Assembly (NCBI GenBank): GCA_023228945.1
Contig: JALOAI010000027.1
Coordinates: 8,076-72,075 of the forward strand
Direction of reading: 5' to 3'
Source: Pigmentiphaga sp.
GTDB lineage: Bacteria; Pseudomonadota; Gammaproteobacteria; Burkholderiales; Burkholderiaceae_B
Length of the DNA: 64,000 nucleotides
The translations under genes were made by a program, and so were the position numbers. The notes under the pieces were generated by a model. That model saw only the letters and a list, made by a program, of their open reading frames with translations. It made no database searches and had not been told where the DNA came from. This document shows, piece by piece, positions 1-9,428 of this stretch; positions within the stretch are counted from its first letter, which is position 1, and every line of letters begins with the position of its first letter.

Positions 1-370
1 CGCCATCCAGCAACGCCAGTGTCGTCGTCCAAGGTGAATAGTGGATCACGTTGCAGCAGACAATGGCATCGACCGGGGGAATGTTCCAATCATCCGCGTT
101 GACGTCGAGCAGGCGGGGCGGATCGATGTTGGGCAGGCCGGCGTGTTCGACCCAGGCCTGAATGGAGGGCAGCGCGTCCGGGTCGCCCTCGCTGGGCAGC
201 CAGTGCCAGTCGGCAAGGGACCGGGCGAAAAAAACGGCATGTTCGCCGGTACCGCTGCCGATCTCCAGCGCGCGGCCGGAGGCGGGCAGCACTTCCTGCA
301 ATACGTCGAGGATGGGCTGGCGGTTGCGGGCGACGGCCGGGGCGTGGCGACGCGAATCCGTGGGTGGCAT
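1..370 (-). CDS. Class I SAM-dependent methyltransferase, DUF938 family (3' part outside the window)
   Basis: Reading the minus strand from the ATG at 370 gives an open frame that leaves the left edge. The N-terminus carries ALEIGSGTGEHAVFFA, the glycine-rich SAM-binding motif I, followed by WLPSEGDPDALPSI and a NVIHYSPW segment, which together are typical of the DUF938 methyltransferase family. The start at 370 is preferred because TGAGGAG lies just upstream; an in-frame ATG at 385 has no comparable ribosome binding site. About 123 of roughly 200 residues are visible. The substrate is unknown for this family. Confidence 0.85.
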   Translation of the reverse strand, partial: MPPTDSRRHAPAVARNRQPILDVLQEVLPASGRALEIGSGTGEHAVFFARSLADWHWLPSEGDPDALPSIQAWVEHAGLPNIDPPRLLDVNADDWNIPPVDAIVCCNVIHYSPWTTTLALLDG

Positions 371-431
371 GGGGCTCCTCAGCATGGGTTGACCAAGTTC
401 GTTCAGGTGTGAGACAAGGCCAGCCAGCATC

Positions 432-824
432 TCAGTGCGTCAGTGTCAGCTGAGCGATGTAGCCTGAACTGCTCTCTCCCGCAGCCTTGGCCCGATGATC
501 CAGTAGAGCCAGGATGCGGCGGGGCAAGGTGATGTTGACCCGCTCGATGGTGTCGTCGATCAAGGCCGGGTCAACCTCGGCAATTGCCCAGATCCAACCC
601 TCGTACTCGCCGGACTTTTGCAGATCGGTGATGTTCGAGGGCTTTGGGATGGTTTCGCCGCTGGCAATCGCTTCTTCGATCCAGAGAGCGATAGCTTCCT
701 TGGCATTCTCGATGGCTTCGTCGATACCTTCGTCGGCGGCCGAGAAGCAACCGGGGAGGTCGGGTACCACGACACCCCAAGCAGTGGTGTCGTTGCCCGG
801 CTCGATAGCGATAGGGTATTTCAT
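432..824 (-). CDS. hicB: HicB-type antitoxin
   Basis: The 130-residue product starts MKYPIAIEPGND and has the HicB fold signature: a partial RNase H-like domain with VVPDLPGCFSAADEGIDEAIENAKEAI (residues about 18-45), then a C-terminal ribbon-helix-helix DNA-binding part (VNITLPRRILALLDHRAKAAGESSSGYIAQ). HicB neutralises the HicA mRNA interferase and represses its own promoter. The start at 824 is chosen over the ATG at 836 because GGAG sits about 9 nt upstream of it. The upstream toxin gene is damaged (see 835-996), so this antitoxin is probably an orphan that still works as a DNA-binding protein. Confidence 0.88.
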   Translation of the reverse strand: MKYPIAIEPGNDTTAWGVVVPDLPGCFSAADEGIDEAIENAKEAIALWIEEAIASGETIPKPSNITDLQKSGEYEGWIWAIAEVDPALIDDTIERVNITLPRRILALLDHRAKAAGESSSGYIAQLTLTH

Positions 825-834
825 GGTGGTCTCC

Positions 835-996
835 ATATTTCAACCCAGCTTGACGCAGCAGCTTATTGACCAGACCAATACCCAAATCCTTTTTGGGGTG
901 AGGCACGCTGATGTGGCCAGGCAGTGTTGGGTGGCGGAAAGCGTGGTGCAATCCTTTGACGCCATTCGTCGCTAGAAGTTGGCTGTGAAAATTCAC
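835..996 (-). pseudogene. hicA: Degraded HicA-type mRNA interferase toxin
   Basis: The frame contains VKGLHHAFRHPTLPGHISVP followed by HPKKDLGIGLVNKLLRQAGLK, unmistakably the HicA double-stranded-RNA-binding-like fold with the active-site histidine region. Three things look wrong. The stretch between the N-terminal helix (QLLATNG) and VKG lacks about five residues (the usual W-x-x-x-R segment). The only in-frame start is a GTG at 996 without a good ribosome binding site, while a better-looking ATG at 1003 is out of frame. The normal stop after QAGLK is replaced by TAT, so the frame runs on into hicB. A single extra T in AAATATGGAG would explain the last point. Inactivity is inferred. Confidence 0.7.
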
Positions 997-1037
997 TATT
1001 CATCGGATTATGGGGAGTCATGTGGTTTGGTAAGATA

Positions 1038-1054
1038 GATCAGGTTTCCTGATC
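1038..1054. promoter_or_regulatory. Perfect inverted repeat upstream of hicA
   Basis: GATCAGG-TTT-CCTGATC is a perfect 7-bp inverted repeat about 35 bp upstream of the hicA start region. HicB proteins with a ribbon-helix-helix tail bind palindromes in their own promoters, so this is the best operator candidate. There is no T-run, which argues against a terminator. Confidence 0.4.
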
Positions 1055-1148
1055 CAACGTGCGAGGCGAGCTCAACTCGATCATGTTAGAAAGCGGAGTG
1101 GTAGTGTCACGTAGTGACCTTCAAAGGCCCCGCTCGAAGCTTTTGTTT

Positions 1149-1928
1149 TCAGCCCTTGACCAGACCGCCATCGACGATGAGGTTCTGGCCCGTGACGGCG
1201 CGTGCCCACGGCGAAGCGAAAAACAACACCGCATCGGCAAATTCGGCAGGCGTCGTCACGCGGCGCAGTGGCGTGCTGGCGGCGATCATGTCGAACACCG
1301 CTTCGGGCGTGGCAGCGGACGCATCGGTGGTGCGAAGCAACCCGCCCGAGACCATGTTGACCGTGATGCCGGCTGGACCCAGGTCCTGCGACAGCGTGCG
1401 CGTCAACGACAGCAGCGCGGCCTTGGCCGCTGTGTAGTCGTGGTAGGGCACGACCGGGTTCTGGAACAGGTTGGTGCCGACGTTGATGACGCGCCCGAAA
1501 CCCGCCGCGCGCATACCCGGCAATGCCGCCTGCACGGTGTTCAAGGCGCCGCGCACGCTGCCTTCGAGTTGCTGCTGCAAATGTTCCCAGGTCAGCACAT
1601 CGGCATGCGGGCGGGCGTCGCCGTTGAAGCTGAAGCTGGGCAGTGCGTTGTTGACGACGGTGGTCACCGGCTTGACGAAGGTTTGTTGCGCCTGCTGCAG
1701 CATGGCTTGCACGGCCTGCCTATCACGCACATCGGCTTGCAGCGCAATGCCGCGCTCCGGCGATTGCGCGGCCAGCGCCTCGGCAGCCTCCCGGCTTTGG
1801 TGGTAGTTGATGATGACGCAGGCGCCCTGCGCCAGAAACGCCTTGCAGATGTCCACGCCCAGGCCGCGCGCGCCGCCCGTGACCAGAACAACCTGCTGTT
1901 GAAGGGAAAGGGAGGTGTTGTGCGGCAT
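1149..1928 (-). CDS. SDR family oxidoreductase (FabG-like) under a TPP riboswitch
   Basis: The 259-residue product is a classical short-chain dehydrogenase. It has the cofactor motif VLVTGGARGLG (residues about 14-24), an ADVRD acidic segment, VVNNALPSF in place of the common NNAG, and the catalytic YTAAKAAL motif around residue 165. It ends TGQNLIVDGGLVKG, as FabG-like proteins do. AAGGACG precedes the ATG. A TPP riboswitch lies about 90 nt upstream on the same strand with no other gene between, so expression should fall when thiamine pyrophosphate is abundant. A role in thiamine, pyrimidine or thiazole salvage is an inference from the riboswitch; the true substrate cannot be read from sequence. 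Confidence 0.85.
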   Translation of the reverse strand: MPHNTSLSLQQQVVLVTGGARGLGVDICKAFLAQGACVIINYHQSREAAEALAAQSPERGIALQADVRDRQAVQAMLQQAQQTFVKPVTTVVNNALPSFSFNGDARPHADVLTWEHLQQQLEGSVRGALNTVQAALPGMRAAGFGRVINVGTNLFQNPVVPYHDYTAAKAALLSLTRTLSQDLGPAGITVNMVSGGLLRTTDASAATPEAVFDMIAASTPLRRVTTPAEFADAVLFFASPWARAVTGQNLIVDGGLVKG

Positions 1929-2016
1929 GTGAACGTCCTTTTAGGGAAAAGACTGGCCGGGGGACGGCTTTCATGCCGACGATGCGCGGTGTGAAAACCA
2001 GGCCTCGCCTATGCGG

Positions 2017-2100
2017 ACATCCCTACGCCAGTACGAGCTGAATCAGGTTCTACGGGTATGTTCTCAGCCCCACCGTCAGCGGATGGCGGCACCCCGTGTC
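2017..2100 (-). ncRNA. TPP riboswitch (THI element)
   Basis: On the minus strand the element has the conserved pieces in order: a 5' GACACGGGGTGCC arm, GGGGCTGAGAA (the pyrimidine-sensing CUGAGA), ATACCCGTAGAACCTGA (the pyrophosphate-sensing helix) and a 3' arm GGCGTAGGGATGTC. The outer GACA and TGTC close helix P1. This matches the THI consensus closely. It lies between an upstream minus-strand promoter region and the SDR gene starting at 1928, the only gene it can control. Confidence 0.93.
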
Positions 2101-2417
2101 GTGCTGCGCGAAGATAACATGGCTTGACGCCCGAAGCCCGATCGCCTGAAGTGCGCCACGGCCGGGACGAAGCGATGAAGCCGCCGCAGACCTCCAGCAT
2201 GTTGGTGGTCACGCTTGCCCAAGATGCTGATTCAATCCTCGGTGTCAAGGATGAACAAATGACGATGCAAAGACGATAGTGATGTTCACGGTGGTGCTGC
2301 AACAGGTGCACGAGGCACAGCCTTACAGCACTGTCCCCAGCGACGCGGATAGGCGCAACACGAAGCCTCCAGAGCGTCATGCGCCGACACGGAAAGGACA
2401 GTCGAATGCTGGTCTCG
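2101..2417. other. Intergenic stretch without a recognisable gene
   Basis: About 320 bp separate the TPP riboswitch from the parDE operator. It must contain the minus-strand promoter for the riboswitch transcript. Open frames crossing it run through the riboswitch and show no recognisable protein. I see no repeat or RNA gene here. Confidence 0.4.
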
Positions 2418-2444
2418 GTATTCGCTTTTGATTATATTGAATAC
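2418..2444. promoter_or_regulatory. Candidate ParD operator and promoter
   Basis: GTATTC and GAATAC form an inverted repeat with a 15-bp AT-rich spacer containing TATATT, which could serve as a -10 box. It lies 23 bp before parD. Ribbon-helix-helix antitoxins autorepress from such sites. Confidence 0.45.
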
Positions 2445-2467
2445 GTTGATCGCAACAGGATCCAGAC

Positions 2468-2731
2468 ATGCCCCGGACTACGACCACCACCATGACGGTT
2501 CGCCTCAGCGGACCGCTCAGCGATTTCGTCGCCGCCAACGTGGGCGAGCATGGCGATTACGAGAACGTCAGCGAATACATGCGTGACCTGATCCGCCGCG
2601 ACAAGGAGCGCAAGGAGCAGGCAGCCTTTGATCGGCTGAAGGCCGAGTTGACCCATGCTTTCGCGGCACCGGAGACCCCGTACGGCCCCCTGACGGCGGC
2701 CGAGGTGATCGCGCGCAACCAAGAAGGCTGA
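2468..2731 (+). CDS. parD: ParD-like type II antitoxin (ribbon-helix-helix)
   Basis: The 87-residue protein has an N-terminal MTVRLSGPLSDFVAANV ribbon and helix, then YENVSEYMRDLIRRDKERKEQ, the ParD/CopG dimerisation and DNA-binding pattern, and a flexible toxin-binding tail ending AAEVIARNQEG. An alternative start is the ATG at 2492 (MTVRLSG). The downstream parE gene starts four bases after the stop, the usual operon layout. The antitoxin looks intact although its toxin partner is not. Confidence 0.88.
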   Translation: MPRTTTTTMTVRLSGPLSDFVAANVGEHGDYENVSEYMRDLIRRDKERKEQAAFDRLKAELTHAFAAPETPYGPLTAAEVIARNQEG

Positions 2732-2735
2732 TGGC

Positions 2736-2930
2736 GTGTCCAAAGTCTTGATTCAGGAGGCCGCTTCCTGGCGGCTTGACGAAATCTATCGCTACACGCG
2801 CGACCGCTGGGGCACGGATCAAGCCGGCCACTACCTCACCGGCCTGTTCGAGGCCTTCGACGGCATCGTCACTCTCCTGCACGAACGAATGCACCAACTC
2901 GACTGTTTTCGGGACGACTTCGGATCATGA
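2736..2930 (+). pseudogene. parE: ParE/RelE-family toxin with an internal in-frame deletion
   Basis: The 64-residue frame starts at a GTG with AAGAAGG upstream. Residues 1-43 (SKVLIQEAASWRLDEIYRYT and RDRWGTDQAGHYLTGLFEAF) are the ParE N-terminal helices. The rest (GIVTLLHERMHQLDCFRDDF) is the normal ParE C-terminus. The central beta-sheet, usually about 30-35 residues holding the VP-EFG and F-R-E-HF-YW motifs of this subfamily, is absent; family members are about 95-100 residues. The junction keeps frame near DGIV, between helix 2 and the last strand. A protein without the sheet core is unlikely to fold or bind gyrase, so I read it as a disarmed toxin. Confidence 0.75.
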
Positions 2931-3151
2931 GCGAATCCGTGGCTTCGCGGTCTATGGCATCGTCCCTGATGGTTCGGTGGAAAATTGAAGTGGTACGGGT
3001 GAAGAACCTGCGCGGGGCGACGGCGAGTATCCGGCATAAATAGCCGGGCTAGTCTTCGACGATCCGACTGGCGAACCGGGAAACGTTCGGCAAATGTGGA
3101 ACAACACTGGCGGCCAACGAGGCTGAGAATCGCACAATTGGCTCATGGGGC

Positions 3152-3796
3152 TCACAACCCATCCTCCACCATCCGCAGCAACCGCGCGCCCAGCGCCGCC
3201 CGCGCTGCCTGCGGGGCGCGGCGCAACGGCCCGTCGATGATGAGGAGCGCCATGCCATGTACCGCCGACCACGCCAGGAACTCGGCGCCGGCCCGCCGGT
3301 CCGCCGGCAGCGCTCCCGCCTGCACCATTGCGTCCAGGGCGTAGCCCAGCAACTCGAAGGGGTTGAGACCTTTGTCGGCGGTGCGCGCCGGATCGGGAGG
3401 CAGTTCAACGTCGAACGCGCCCGAGGCGAACGCAGTGAGGAACCATCCCGTTTCCGCTTGTGCGAAGCTCAGGTAGCCGCGGCCCACGGCGGCCAGCATG
3501 CCGCGGGCGCGCTCGATCGGGTCGGATAGCGCCTCGGCCAGTTGCAGTTCGGCTTCGATCGCCTGTGCCAGCGCTCCCAGGGCCGCCGCGCGCACCGCTT
3601 CGAAGAGCGCCTGGTGGCCGGAGAAATGGCGGTAAGCGGCATTGGGCGCCACACCGGCGCGGCGCGTGGCCTCGCGTAACACCACCGCCTGCGGTCCGCC
3701 GTCACGTGCCAGCGCCAGGCCCGCTTCGATCAGTGCGGCGCGCAAGTCGCCGTGGTGGTAGGTCGTGCGGGGCTGGGTGCGGCGGGCCGAGGCCAT
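3152..3796 (-). CDS. TetR/AcrR family transcriptional regulator
   Basis: The 214-residue protein begins MASARRTQPRTTYHHGDLRAA and continues with ALARDGGPQAVVLREATRRAG and VAPNAAYRHFSGHQALFEAV, a textbook TetR N-terminal helix-turn-helix. The C-terminus (AGAEFLAWSAVHGMALLIIDG) fits the TetR_C_13/WHG ligand domain. The start at 3796 is supported by AAGGACTCT before the ATG; a longer frame from 3832 lacks this. It is divergent from the VOC genes at 3911 and 4456, and a long inverted repeat in the shared promoter is the likely operator. Confidence 0.9.
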   Translation of the reverse strand: MASARRTQPRTTYHHGDLRAALIEAGLALARDGGPQAVVLREATRRAGVAPNAAYRHFSGHQALFEAVRAAALGALAQAIEAELQLAEALSDPIERARGMLAAVGRGYLSFAQAETGWFLTAFASGAFDVELPPDPARTADKGLNPFELLGYALDAMVQAGALPADRRAGAEFLAWSAVHGMALLIIDGPLRRAPQAARAALGARLLRMVEDGL

Positions 3797-3844
3797 AGAG
3801 TCCTTGCAGGCAAACAAAAATTTACAAACCACCCGGGTGTTCCA

Positions 3845-3891
3845 TGTGGACAGTGTTCATTTTAACGCCTAGCATGTGAACATCGTCCACA
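3845..3891. promoter_or_regulatory. Candidate TetR operator, long imperfect palindrome
   Basis: TGTGGACAGTGTTCA (3845-3859) is repeated in inverse orientation as TGAACATCGTCCACA (3877-3891), 13 of 15 positions matching, with a 17-bp spacer. It fills the divergent promoter between the tetR gene (start 3796) and the VOC gene (start 3911). Confidence 0.6.
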
Positions 3892-3910
3892 CTGAAACGG
3901 AATCATTGCC

Positions 3911-4414
3911 ATGGCCCGCCTCGTCTCACGCTTTCAACCTTGCCTGTGGTTCGATACCCAGGCCGAAGAAGCCGCGAACTTCTATGTTGGTATCTTTCCC
4001 GACTCACGTATCCTCAGCGTGTCGTACTACAGCGAAGCGGGGCAGGAACACCACCGTAAACCCGTGGGGTCGGTAATGACCGTGTCTTTCACGCTCGAGA
4101 ATCAGGCGATGCTGGCGCTGAACGGCGGGCCACTGTTTCAGTTCAGTCCCGCCGTATCGCTGATGATCCTCTGCGATAGCCAGGCCGAGATCGATCATTA
4201 CTGGAACGCTTTGAGCGAAGGCGGTGATCCCGCAGCCCAGCAGTGCGGCTGGCTGGCCGACCGCTATGGCCTGTCGTGGCAAGTCACGCCGCGCGACTGG
4301 GAGCGCCTGATGAACGCGCCCGATCACGCCGCCTCGCAGCGTGCCCTGCTGGCCATGCACGAGATGAAGAAGCTCGACATCGGCGCGCTGCAAGCCGCCT
4401 TCGACGGGCGCTGA
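3911..4414 (+). CDS. VOC superfamily protein, PhnB/3-dmu-9_3-mt-like
   Basis: The 167-residue product has the pattern of the PhnB-like VOC family: FQPCLWFDTQAEEAANFYVGIFPDSRIL at the N-terminus, MTVSFTLENQAMLALNGGPLF in the middle, and GGDPAAQQCGWLADRYGLSWQVTPR with MHEMKKLDIGALQAAFDG at the end. These are soluble beta-alpha-beta-beta-beta metalloenzyme-like folds, often annotated as 3-demethylubiquinone-9 3-methyltransferase although the activity is rarely shown. The start at 3911 has no strong ribosome binding site. It is likely repressed by the divergent TetR and co-transcribed with the VOC gene 41 bp downstream. Confidence 0.85.
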   Translation: MARLVSRFQPCLWFDTQAEEAANFYVGIFPDSRILSVSYYSEAGQEHHRKPVGSVMTVSFTLENQAMLALNGGPLFQFSPAVSLMILCDSQAEIDHYWNALSEGGDPAAQQCGWLADRYGLSWQVTPRDWERLMNAPDHAASQRALLAMHEMKKLDIGALQAAFDGR

Positions 4415-4455
4415 GCCGGCGCCCGAACAGACTTTTCCCGACCTGGAGTCCCGAC

Positions 4456-4908
4456 ATGCAATTCGTTCCCTATCTCAACTTCGACGGCAATTGCGCCGAA
4501 GCCATGGCTTTCTACGCCAAGCTGTTTGGCGGCGAAATCGTTTTCCAGTCCACCTTCGGCGAAATGCCGCCAGAAGAAGGCATGCCGGCGCTGCCGGAGT
4601 CCGCCAAGAGTCGCCTGATGCACGCGCAGCTGAAAGTCGGCGCCCAAACACTGATGGCATCGGATGCGTTGCCTGCCATGCCGGGATTGGATCCCGAAGT
4701 CTGCGGCGGGGGCTACCGGAAGCCGCAAGGCCTGTGGGTCTCGATCGCTATCGAGACCGAAGCCGAGGGCAAGCGCGTGTTCGAGGGGTTGGCCGAGGGC
4801 GGCCAGGTGACCATGCCGTTCGCCAGAACCTTCTGGTCGCCTGGCTTCGGGATGGTAACGGATCGCTTCGGTACACCCTGGATGGTGAATGTCGCAACCC
4901 AACCCTGA
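4456..4908 (+). CDS. phnB: VOC family protein, PhnB-like glyoxalase fold
   Basis: The 150-residue product starts MQFVPYLNFDGNCAEAMAFY, contains FGEMPPEEGMPALPE and LKVGAQTLMASDALP, and ends FARTFWSPGFGMVTDRFGTPW, the YjdN/PhnB signature. CTGGAG precedes the ATG at a good distance, so this start is preferred over an upstream extension. It forms a likely two-gene unit with the preceding VOC gene. The function is unknown; phosphonate metabolism is not implied by the neighbours. Confidence 0.85.
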   Translation: MQFVPYLNFDGNCAEAMAFYAKLFGGEIVFQSTFGEMPPEEGMPALPESAKSRLMHAQLKVGAQTLMASDALPAMPGLDPEVCGGGYRKPQGLWVSIAIETEAEGKRVFEGLAEGGQVTMPFARTFWSPGFGMVTDRFGTPWMVNVATQP

Positions 4909-5024
4909 AGCAGGAGTCTCCCTGAACCCCAATCCCGTGGTCGGGTTCGAGAGCGCGCTGGCCCGGACGCCAGCCTGGCATTGCAGTACGCTTGAGGCTG
5001 TATCTCAATGCCAGTTGGACAAGC

Positions 5025-6080
5025 GTGCAAGACGATCTGTTTGGAGACCTCATCCCTCAGCCTGTCGCCAAATCCCGGGCCAAGGCGGCTTCCCGTGCGG
5101 ATTCGGCGCCGTCCGGCAACCCGGACACGGCCAAAGTGCTTCTCGCTCCCGCCGCGGAGGCTTGGCGCGAACTGGCGCAGCGGCTACCGGCGCAATTGCG
5201 GTTCGGGGGCTCCACCTGGTCTTACCCGGGCTGGCACGGACTGGTCTGGGACGGCAGTTACGATCCGGGCACGCTGTCGAAGTTCGGTTTGGAGGCTTAC
5301 CATCGGCACCCGCTGCTGCGTACGGTTTGTGTCGACCGTACCTTCTGGCGTCCACTCACGGTAAGCCAGTATGCCGCTTATGCCCGCCAGGTGGATGAGG
5401 CTTTCCGCTTCGTCGTCAAATGTCCCGCCACCGTCACCGATGCCCAGCTTCGCGGCGAAGAAGGCAAGGCGCGTGAACTCAATCCGCATTTTCTCGATCC
5501 ACGCCTGGCCATCGAGCACTTTGTGCAACCGACGCTCGCGGGCCTGGGCACCAAGCTGGGGGTCCTGGTTTTCCAGCTGAGCCCGCTGCCCTGGGGCATG
5601 ATCCATCGTCCCGCTTCGTTGTGGAATCGACTCGATCAGATGCTGGCCGCCGTCCGCGACGCCTTGGCCGCGCATCCCTCCGTGATCGTCGCCGTGGAGG
5701 TCCGAGACCCCGAGCTATTGGGTCAGGCCCTGGTCGACACCCTCAGGGCGCACGGCGCCACCTTCTGCCTGGGCCTGCATGGCAAGATGCCGCCCATCGA
5801 GGAACAACTTCCGGTGCTGCGCGCGCTCTGGCCGGGGCCGCTCGTGTGCCGCTGGAACCTGAATCGCATCTTTGGCGCCTATGGCTACGCCGACGCGCAG
5901 AAAAAGCACGATCCCTTCAATGCCATCGTCAGTGAAGACCTCCACACGCGGACAGTGCTGGCGCGCACCATTCGCGGCATCACGGGCGCGGGCCAGCCGG
6001 CCTACGTGACGATCAGCAACGATGCCGAGGGTTGTGCGCCGCTGTCCATTCAGATGCTCGCCCAAGCCGTTGCGGCGTAG
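5025..6080 (+). CDS. DUF72 domain-containing protein
   Basis: The product is about 351 residues. The DUF72 TIM-barrel-like domain spans most of it: LRFGGSTWSYPGWHGLVWDG, YHRHPLLRTVCVDRTFWRPL, FRFVVKCPATVTD, VAVEVRDPELL, and the C-terminal PAYVTISNDAEGCAPLSIQ. The GTG at 5025 (VQDDLFGDLIP) is chosen because the family usually begins near this sequence; a TTG at 4992 would add 11 residues. DUF72 proteins have no settled biochemical role; a nuclease or metal-binding function has been proposed. It converges with arfB. Confidence 0.82.
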   Translation: MQDDLFGDLIPQPVAKSRAKAASRADSAPSGNPDTAKVLLAPAAEAWRELAQRLPAQLRFGGSTWSYPGWHGLVWDGSYDPGTLSKFGLEAYHRHPLLRTVCVDRTFWRPLTVSQYAAYARQVDEAFRFVVKCPATVTDAQLRGEEGKARELNPHFLDPRLAIEHFVQPTLAGLGTKLGVLVFQLSPLPWGMIHRPASLWNRLDQMLAAVRDALAAHPSVIVAVEVRDPELLGQALVDTLRAHGATFCLGLHGKMPPIEEQLPVLRALWPGPLVCRWNLNRIFGAYGYADAQKKHDPFNAIVSEDLHTRTVLARTIRGITGAGQPAYVTISNDAEGCAPLSIQMLAQAVAA

Positions 6081-6096
6081 CTTTTTTTGTCCGAAT

Positions 6097-6501
6097 CTAT
6101 TCGTCTACCTTCCCCCGCCCCGCCTTCAACGAGGAACGCCGCGCCTTTCCCTCCAGGCGCCTGGCCACGGAGGCGCGAGTCGGCCGGGTGGCGCGCCGGG
6201 CCTTGGGCGGCACCGCCACGCGATTGACCAGCTCTTCCAGTCGACGCAGGGCTTCGGCGCGGTTTTTCTCCAGGCTGCGGAATTGCTGCGCCTTGATGAT
6301 CACGACGCCGTCTTTGCTGATGCGTTGGTCGCCCAATTGCAGCAGCCGCGCGCGGATTTCTTCCGGCAATGACGAGGCTTCGATATCGAAGCGCAGATGC
6401 ACGGCGTTCGAGACTTTGTTCACGTTTTGCCCGCCCGAGCCTTGGGCTCGGATCGCGGTGATTTCGATGTCGTCGGGCGAAATGATGATACGGGGTCGCA
6501 T
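6097..6501 (-). CDS. arfB: Alternative ribosome-rescue factor ArfB
   Basis: The 134-residue protein has the class I release-factor catalytic motif in AQGSGGQNVNKVSNAVHLRFD (GGQ at residues about 22-24) and a basic C-terminal tail (RATRPTRASVARRLEGKARR, then KAGRGK), as in ArfB/YaeJ. ArfB enters stalled ribosomes through its tail and hydrolyses peptidyl-tRNA without a stop codon. It lies 17 bp downstream of the RIO kinase gene on the same strand, so the two are probably co-transcribed. Confidence 0.92.
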   Translation of the reverse strand: MRPRIIISPDDIEITAIRAQGSGGQNVNKVSNAVHLRFDIEASSLPEEIRARLLQLGDQRISKDGVVIIKAQQFRSLEKNRAEALRRLEELVNRVAVPPKARRATRPTRASVARRLEGKARRSSLKAGRGKVDE

Positions 6502-6518
6502 GGTGATACGCCTTGCGC

Positions 6519-7373
6519 TCAGGGCTTGTCTGCCGCCGCCCGGCCTGCCTGGCGAGCGGCTTCTTCTCGGCGCGCCATCTCGATGATTTCCATCACCTCG
6601 TCGACGTCGGCGGGTCGATGTTCCGCCTTGACGATCCCGGTGAGCGTGCTATCGGGCCGAAGCTGACCCGACTCATACAACGACCAGATCTCCCGGCCGT
6701 AGTCGGTGCTCAGGAGTGAGGGTGAAAACTGGCCGAAGTAGGTGGCCAGATTGGCGACATCGCGCTCGAGCATGCGGCGGGCATTGTTGTTGGCCGCGGC
6801 ATCGACCGCCTGTGGCAGATCGATGATCACCGGCCCGTCGCTGTCGACCAGGACGTTGTACTCGGAGAGATCCCCATGCACGATGCCGGCACAGAGCATG
6901 CGCACCACCTGGCGTATGAGATCGGCATGAAAGCGATTGGCTTCCTCTTCACTCAGCGCAAGATCGTTGAGGCGCGGTGCCGGTTCGCCTGCTTCATCGG
7001 TCACCAGTTCCATCAGCAGCACGCCTTCATGAAAGTCATAGGGCGTGGGCACACGCACCCCCGCGTTGGCGAGCACGCGCAGCGCGTCCACTTCGGCGTG
7101 CTGCCAGGCGGCTTCCTGCTCCTGGCGACCGTAGCGCGATCCCTTGGCCATGGCCCGGGCTTGGCGGCTGTTCCGGGTCTTGCGGCCCTCGGTGTAATCG
7201 ACCGCTTTATGGAACCCGCGTTTGTTGGCTTCTTTATAGACTTTGGCGCAGCGCACGACGTCGCCGCAGCGAACGACATATACCGTTGCCTCTTTGCCGC
7301 TCATCAACTGGCGGATAACGGCGTCGACAAGGCCATCGGTAACCAGGGGTTGGATTCTGCTGGGAATTTTCAT
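6519..7373 (-). CDS. RIO1-family serine protein kinase
   Basis: The 284-residue protein has the RIO kinase layout: LMSGKEATVYVVRCGD (nucleotide loop), CAKVYKEANKRGF (lysine), the catalytic loop GIVHGDLSEYNVLVD and the metal-binding IIDLPQAVD. RIO kinases in bacteria are uncharacterised atypical kinases related to ribosome-biogenesis enzymes. The start at 7373 (MKIPSRIQPLV) is chosen by family alignment; a longer frame from 7475 is rich in S/R/P and looks non-coding. Adjacency to arfB suggests a translation-linked role, which is inference. Confidence 0.88.
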   Translation of the reverse strand: MKIPSRIQPLVTDGLVDAVIRQLMSGKEATVYVVRCGDVVRCAKVYKEANKRGFHKAVDYTEGRKTRNSRQARAMAKGSRYGRQEQEAAWQHAEVDALRVLANAGVRVPTPYDFHEGVLLMELVTDEAGEPAPRLNDLALSEEEANRFHADLIRQVVRMLCAGIVHGDLSEYNVLVDSDGPVIIDLPQAVDAAANNNARRMLERDVANLATYFGQFSPSLLSTDYGREIWSLYESGQLRPDSTLTGIVKAEHRPADVDEVMEIIEMARREEAARQAGRAAADKP

Positions 7374-7478
7374 GCTTGGGGAGGGGCTCCTGGACGCTTT
7401 GCCGCGGATCGGGATCTGGCGGCACGTCATGGTATTCGGTCGTCGGGGGGATCGGTCAGTCGGCCTCGCTGTCATCGC

Positions 7479-9326
<1,848 letters not shown>

Positions 9327-9428
9327 GATGGCCTCTCAAGGAAACGGCGGACCGCCACAAGTATTCTGGCTTTCTGGGTGGCTGCCGACTATCGTAGTGC
9401 AACAAGTGGTGTCGCGGGAGCGCCGGAT

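Noticed and set aside
2931..3060. Possible second RelE/ParE C-terminal fragment (IEVVRVKNLRG) after the parE remnant
   Set aside because: The match is very short, needs a frame change and has no start, so it cannot be separated from chance.
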